Source: JANQMY01 sp965228775 | Lineage (GTDB): Bacteria > Pseudomonadota > Alphaproteobacteria > JANQMY01 | NCBI GenBank assembly: GCA_965228775.1 | Contig: OZ245840.1 | Location: 1 to 64,000 of the forward strand | Reading direction: 5' to 3' | Length of the DNA: 64,000 nt | Shown: positions 63,656 through 64,000 of the stretch, piece after piece | How the letters are laid out: every line of letters starts with the position of its first letter | Numbering within the stretch: position 1 is the stretch's first letter | Translations under genes and position numbers: made by a program | Notes under the pieces: model-generated | The model's input: the letters and a program-made list of their open reading frames with translations, nothing else | Told to the model about the DNA's origin: nothing | The model's database searches: none

Positions 63656-64000
63656 CTATGTATTTGGAAGGTAACGGTCGAGAACTTCACTAAAGCGATC
63701 TTTAAGGTCTTCCCGACGCAACGCAAATGCGACATTTGCCTCCAGAAAGCCAACTTTGTCGCCACAATCGTACCGAATGCCTTCAAAATGGTAGCCGTGA
63801 AATGGATGGGTGCCGATCATTTTGGCCATAGCATCCGTAAGTTGGATCTCTCCACCCGCGCCGGTTTCTTGATTCTCAAGCAGATCGAAGATTTCCGGCA
63901 CCAGAATATAGCGGCCCACGAGAGCGAGCGTGGATGGAGCTTCTCCTGGGCTCGGCTTCTCAATCATGCCTTTGGTTTCAATCAAAGCACCATCCCGGGC
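63656..64000 (-). CDS. galU: UTP-glucose-1-phosphate uridylyltransferase, C-terminal part
   Basis: Only the last 114 residues are in the window; the reading frame continues past the right edge, where it begins ARDGALIETKG. MIEKP, APSTLALVGRYILVPEIFDLL, GAGGEIQLTDAM and FEGIRYDCGDKVGFLEA are standard GalU C-terminal motifs. GalU makes UDP-glucose, the source of all nucleotide sugars of the cassette. The stop is 65 bp before the ugd start on the same strand. Confidence 0.9.
   Translation of the reverse strand, partial: ARDGALIETKGMIEKPSPGEAPSTLALVGRYILVPEIFDLLENQETGAGGEIQLTDAMAKMIGTHPFHGYHFEGIRYDCGDKVGFLEANVAFALRREDLKDRFSEVLDRYLPNT

Overview
The window looks like a chromosomal stretch from an alphaproteobacterium, given without flanking context. 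Supporting this are a full CtrA-type site (TTAA-N7-TTAAC), rhizobial-style palindromic repeats, an RTX/cadherin giant adhesin and a Wzx/Wzy exopolysaccharide locus of the type common in marine and soil alphaproteobacteria. I cannot name the genus. No tRNA, rRNA, CRISPR array or transposase gene was seen.

Region 1 (1-19310) is almost wholly one gene that enters from the left edge. It encodes a giant RTX adhesin with a Gly/Ser/Pro-rich linker, one divergent cadherin-like domain, 49 in-phase tandem copies of a 108-residue cadherin-like domain (324 bp each, 747-16622), a carbohydrate-binding-like module, more cadherin-like sequence, five FG-GAP/VCBS-type calcium repeats, RTX nonapeptides and a C-terminal export tail. 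A block of five repeat units is duplicated in tandem without a single base difference.

Region 2 (19430-22683) holds three co-directional enzyme genes: a TauD-type Fe(II)/2-oxoglutarate oxygenase, a TPR plus ATP-grasp ligase whose start overlaps the oxygenase stop, and a CPYC thioredoxin-reductase-like flavoprotein. Their shared job is unknown.

Region 3 (22745-53391) is a large exopolysaccharide locus. It has a WecG/TagA-type transferase, a Wzx-type flippase, one GT4 and three GT2 glycosyltransferases, a GH10 xylanase-like hydrolase with a Tat signal, a methyltransferase, a UbiA-type prenyltransferase, two GMC oxidoreductases, a B12-binding radical SAM protein, a GT-C membrane transferase coupled to a GtrA-type protein, a Wzy/ExoQ-type polymerase, a short OPX export lipoprotein, an aldo/keto reductase, an outer-membrane beta-barrel, a Wzc-type tyrosine autokinase and a TPR membrane protein. 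A PPP-type phosphatase, an alkaline-phosphatase-superfamily protein and two proteins of unknown function lie inside it.

Region 4 (53392-55380) is a divergent LysR/DUF4386 pair bracketed by inverted copies of a REP-like palindrome. Region 5 (55385-64000) resumes polysaccharide work with a second O-antigen-ligase/polymerase-family protein, a WbaP/WcaJ-type initiating phosphotransferase and a nucleotide-sugar cassette: GalE, UDP-glucuronate 4-epimerase, UDP-xylose synthase, UDP-glucose dehydrogenase and the C-terminus of GalU. Together these could supply UDP-Glc, UDP-Gal, UDP-GlcA, UDP-GalA and UDP-Xyl. The overall reading is a cell-surface and biofilm region: one very long adhesin plus one or two secreted polysaccharides with their precursors.
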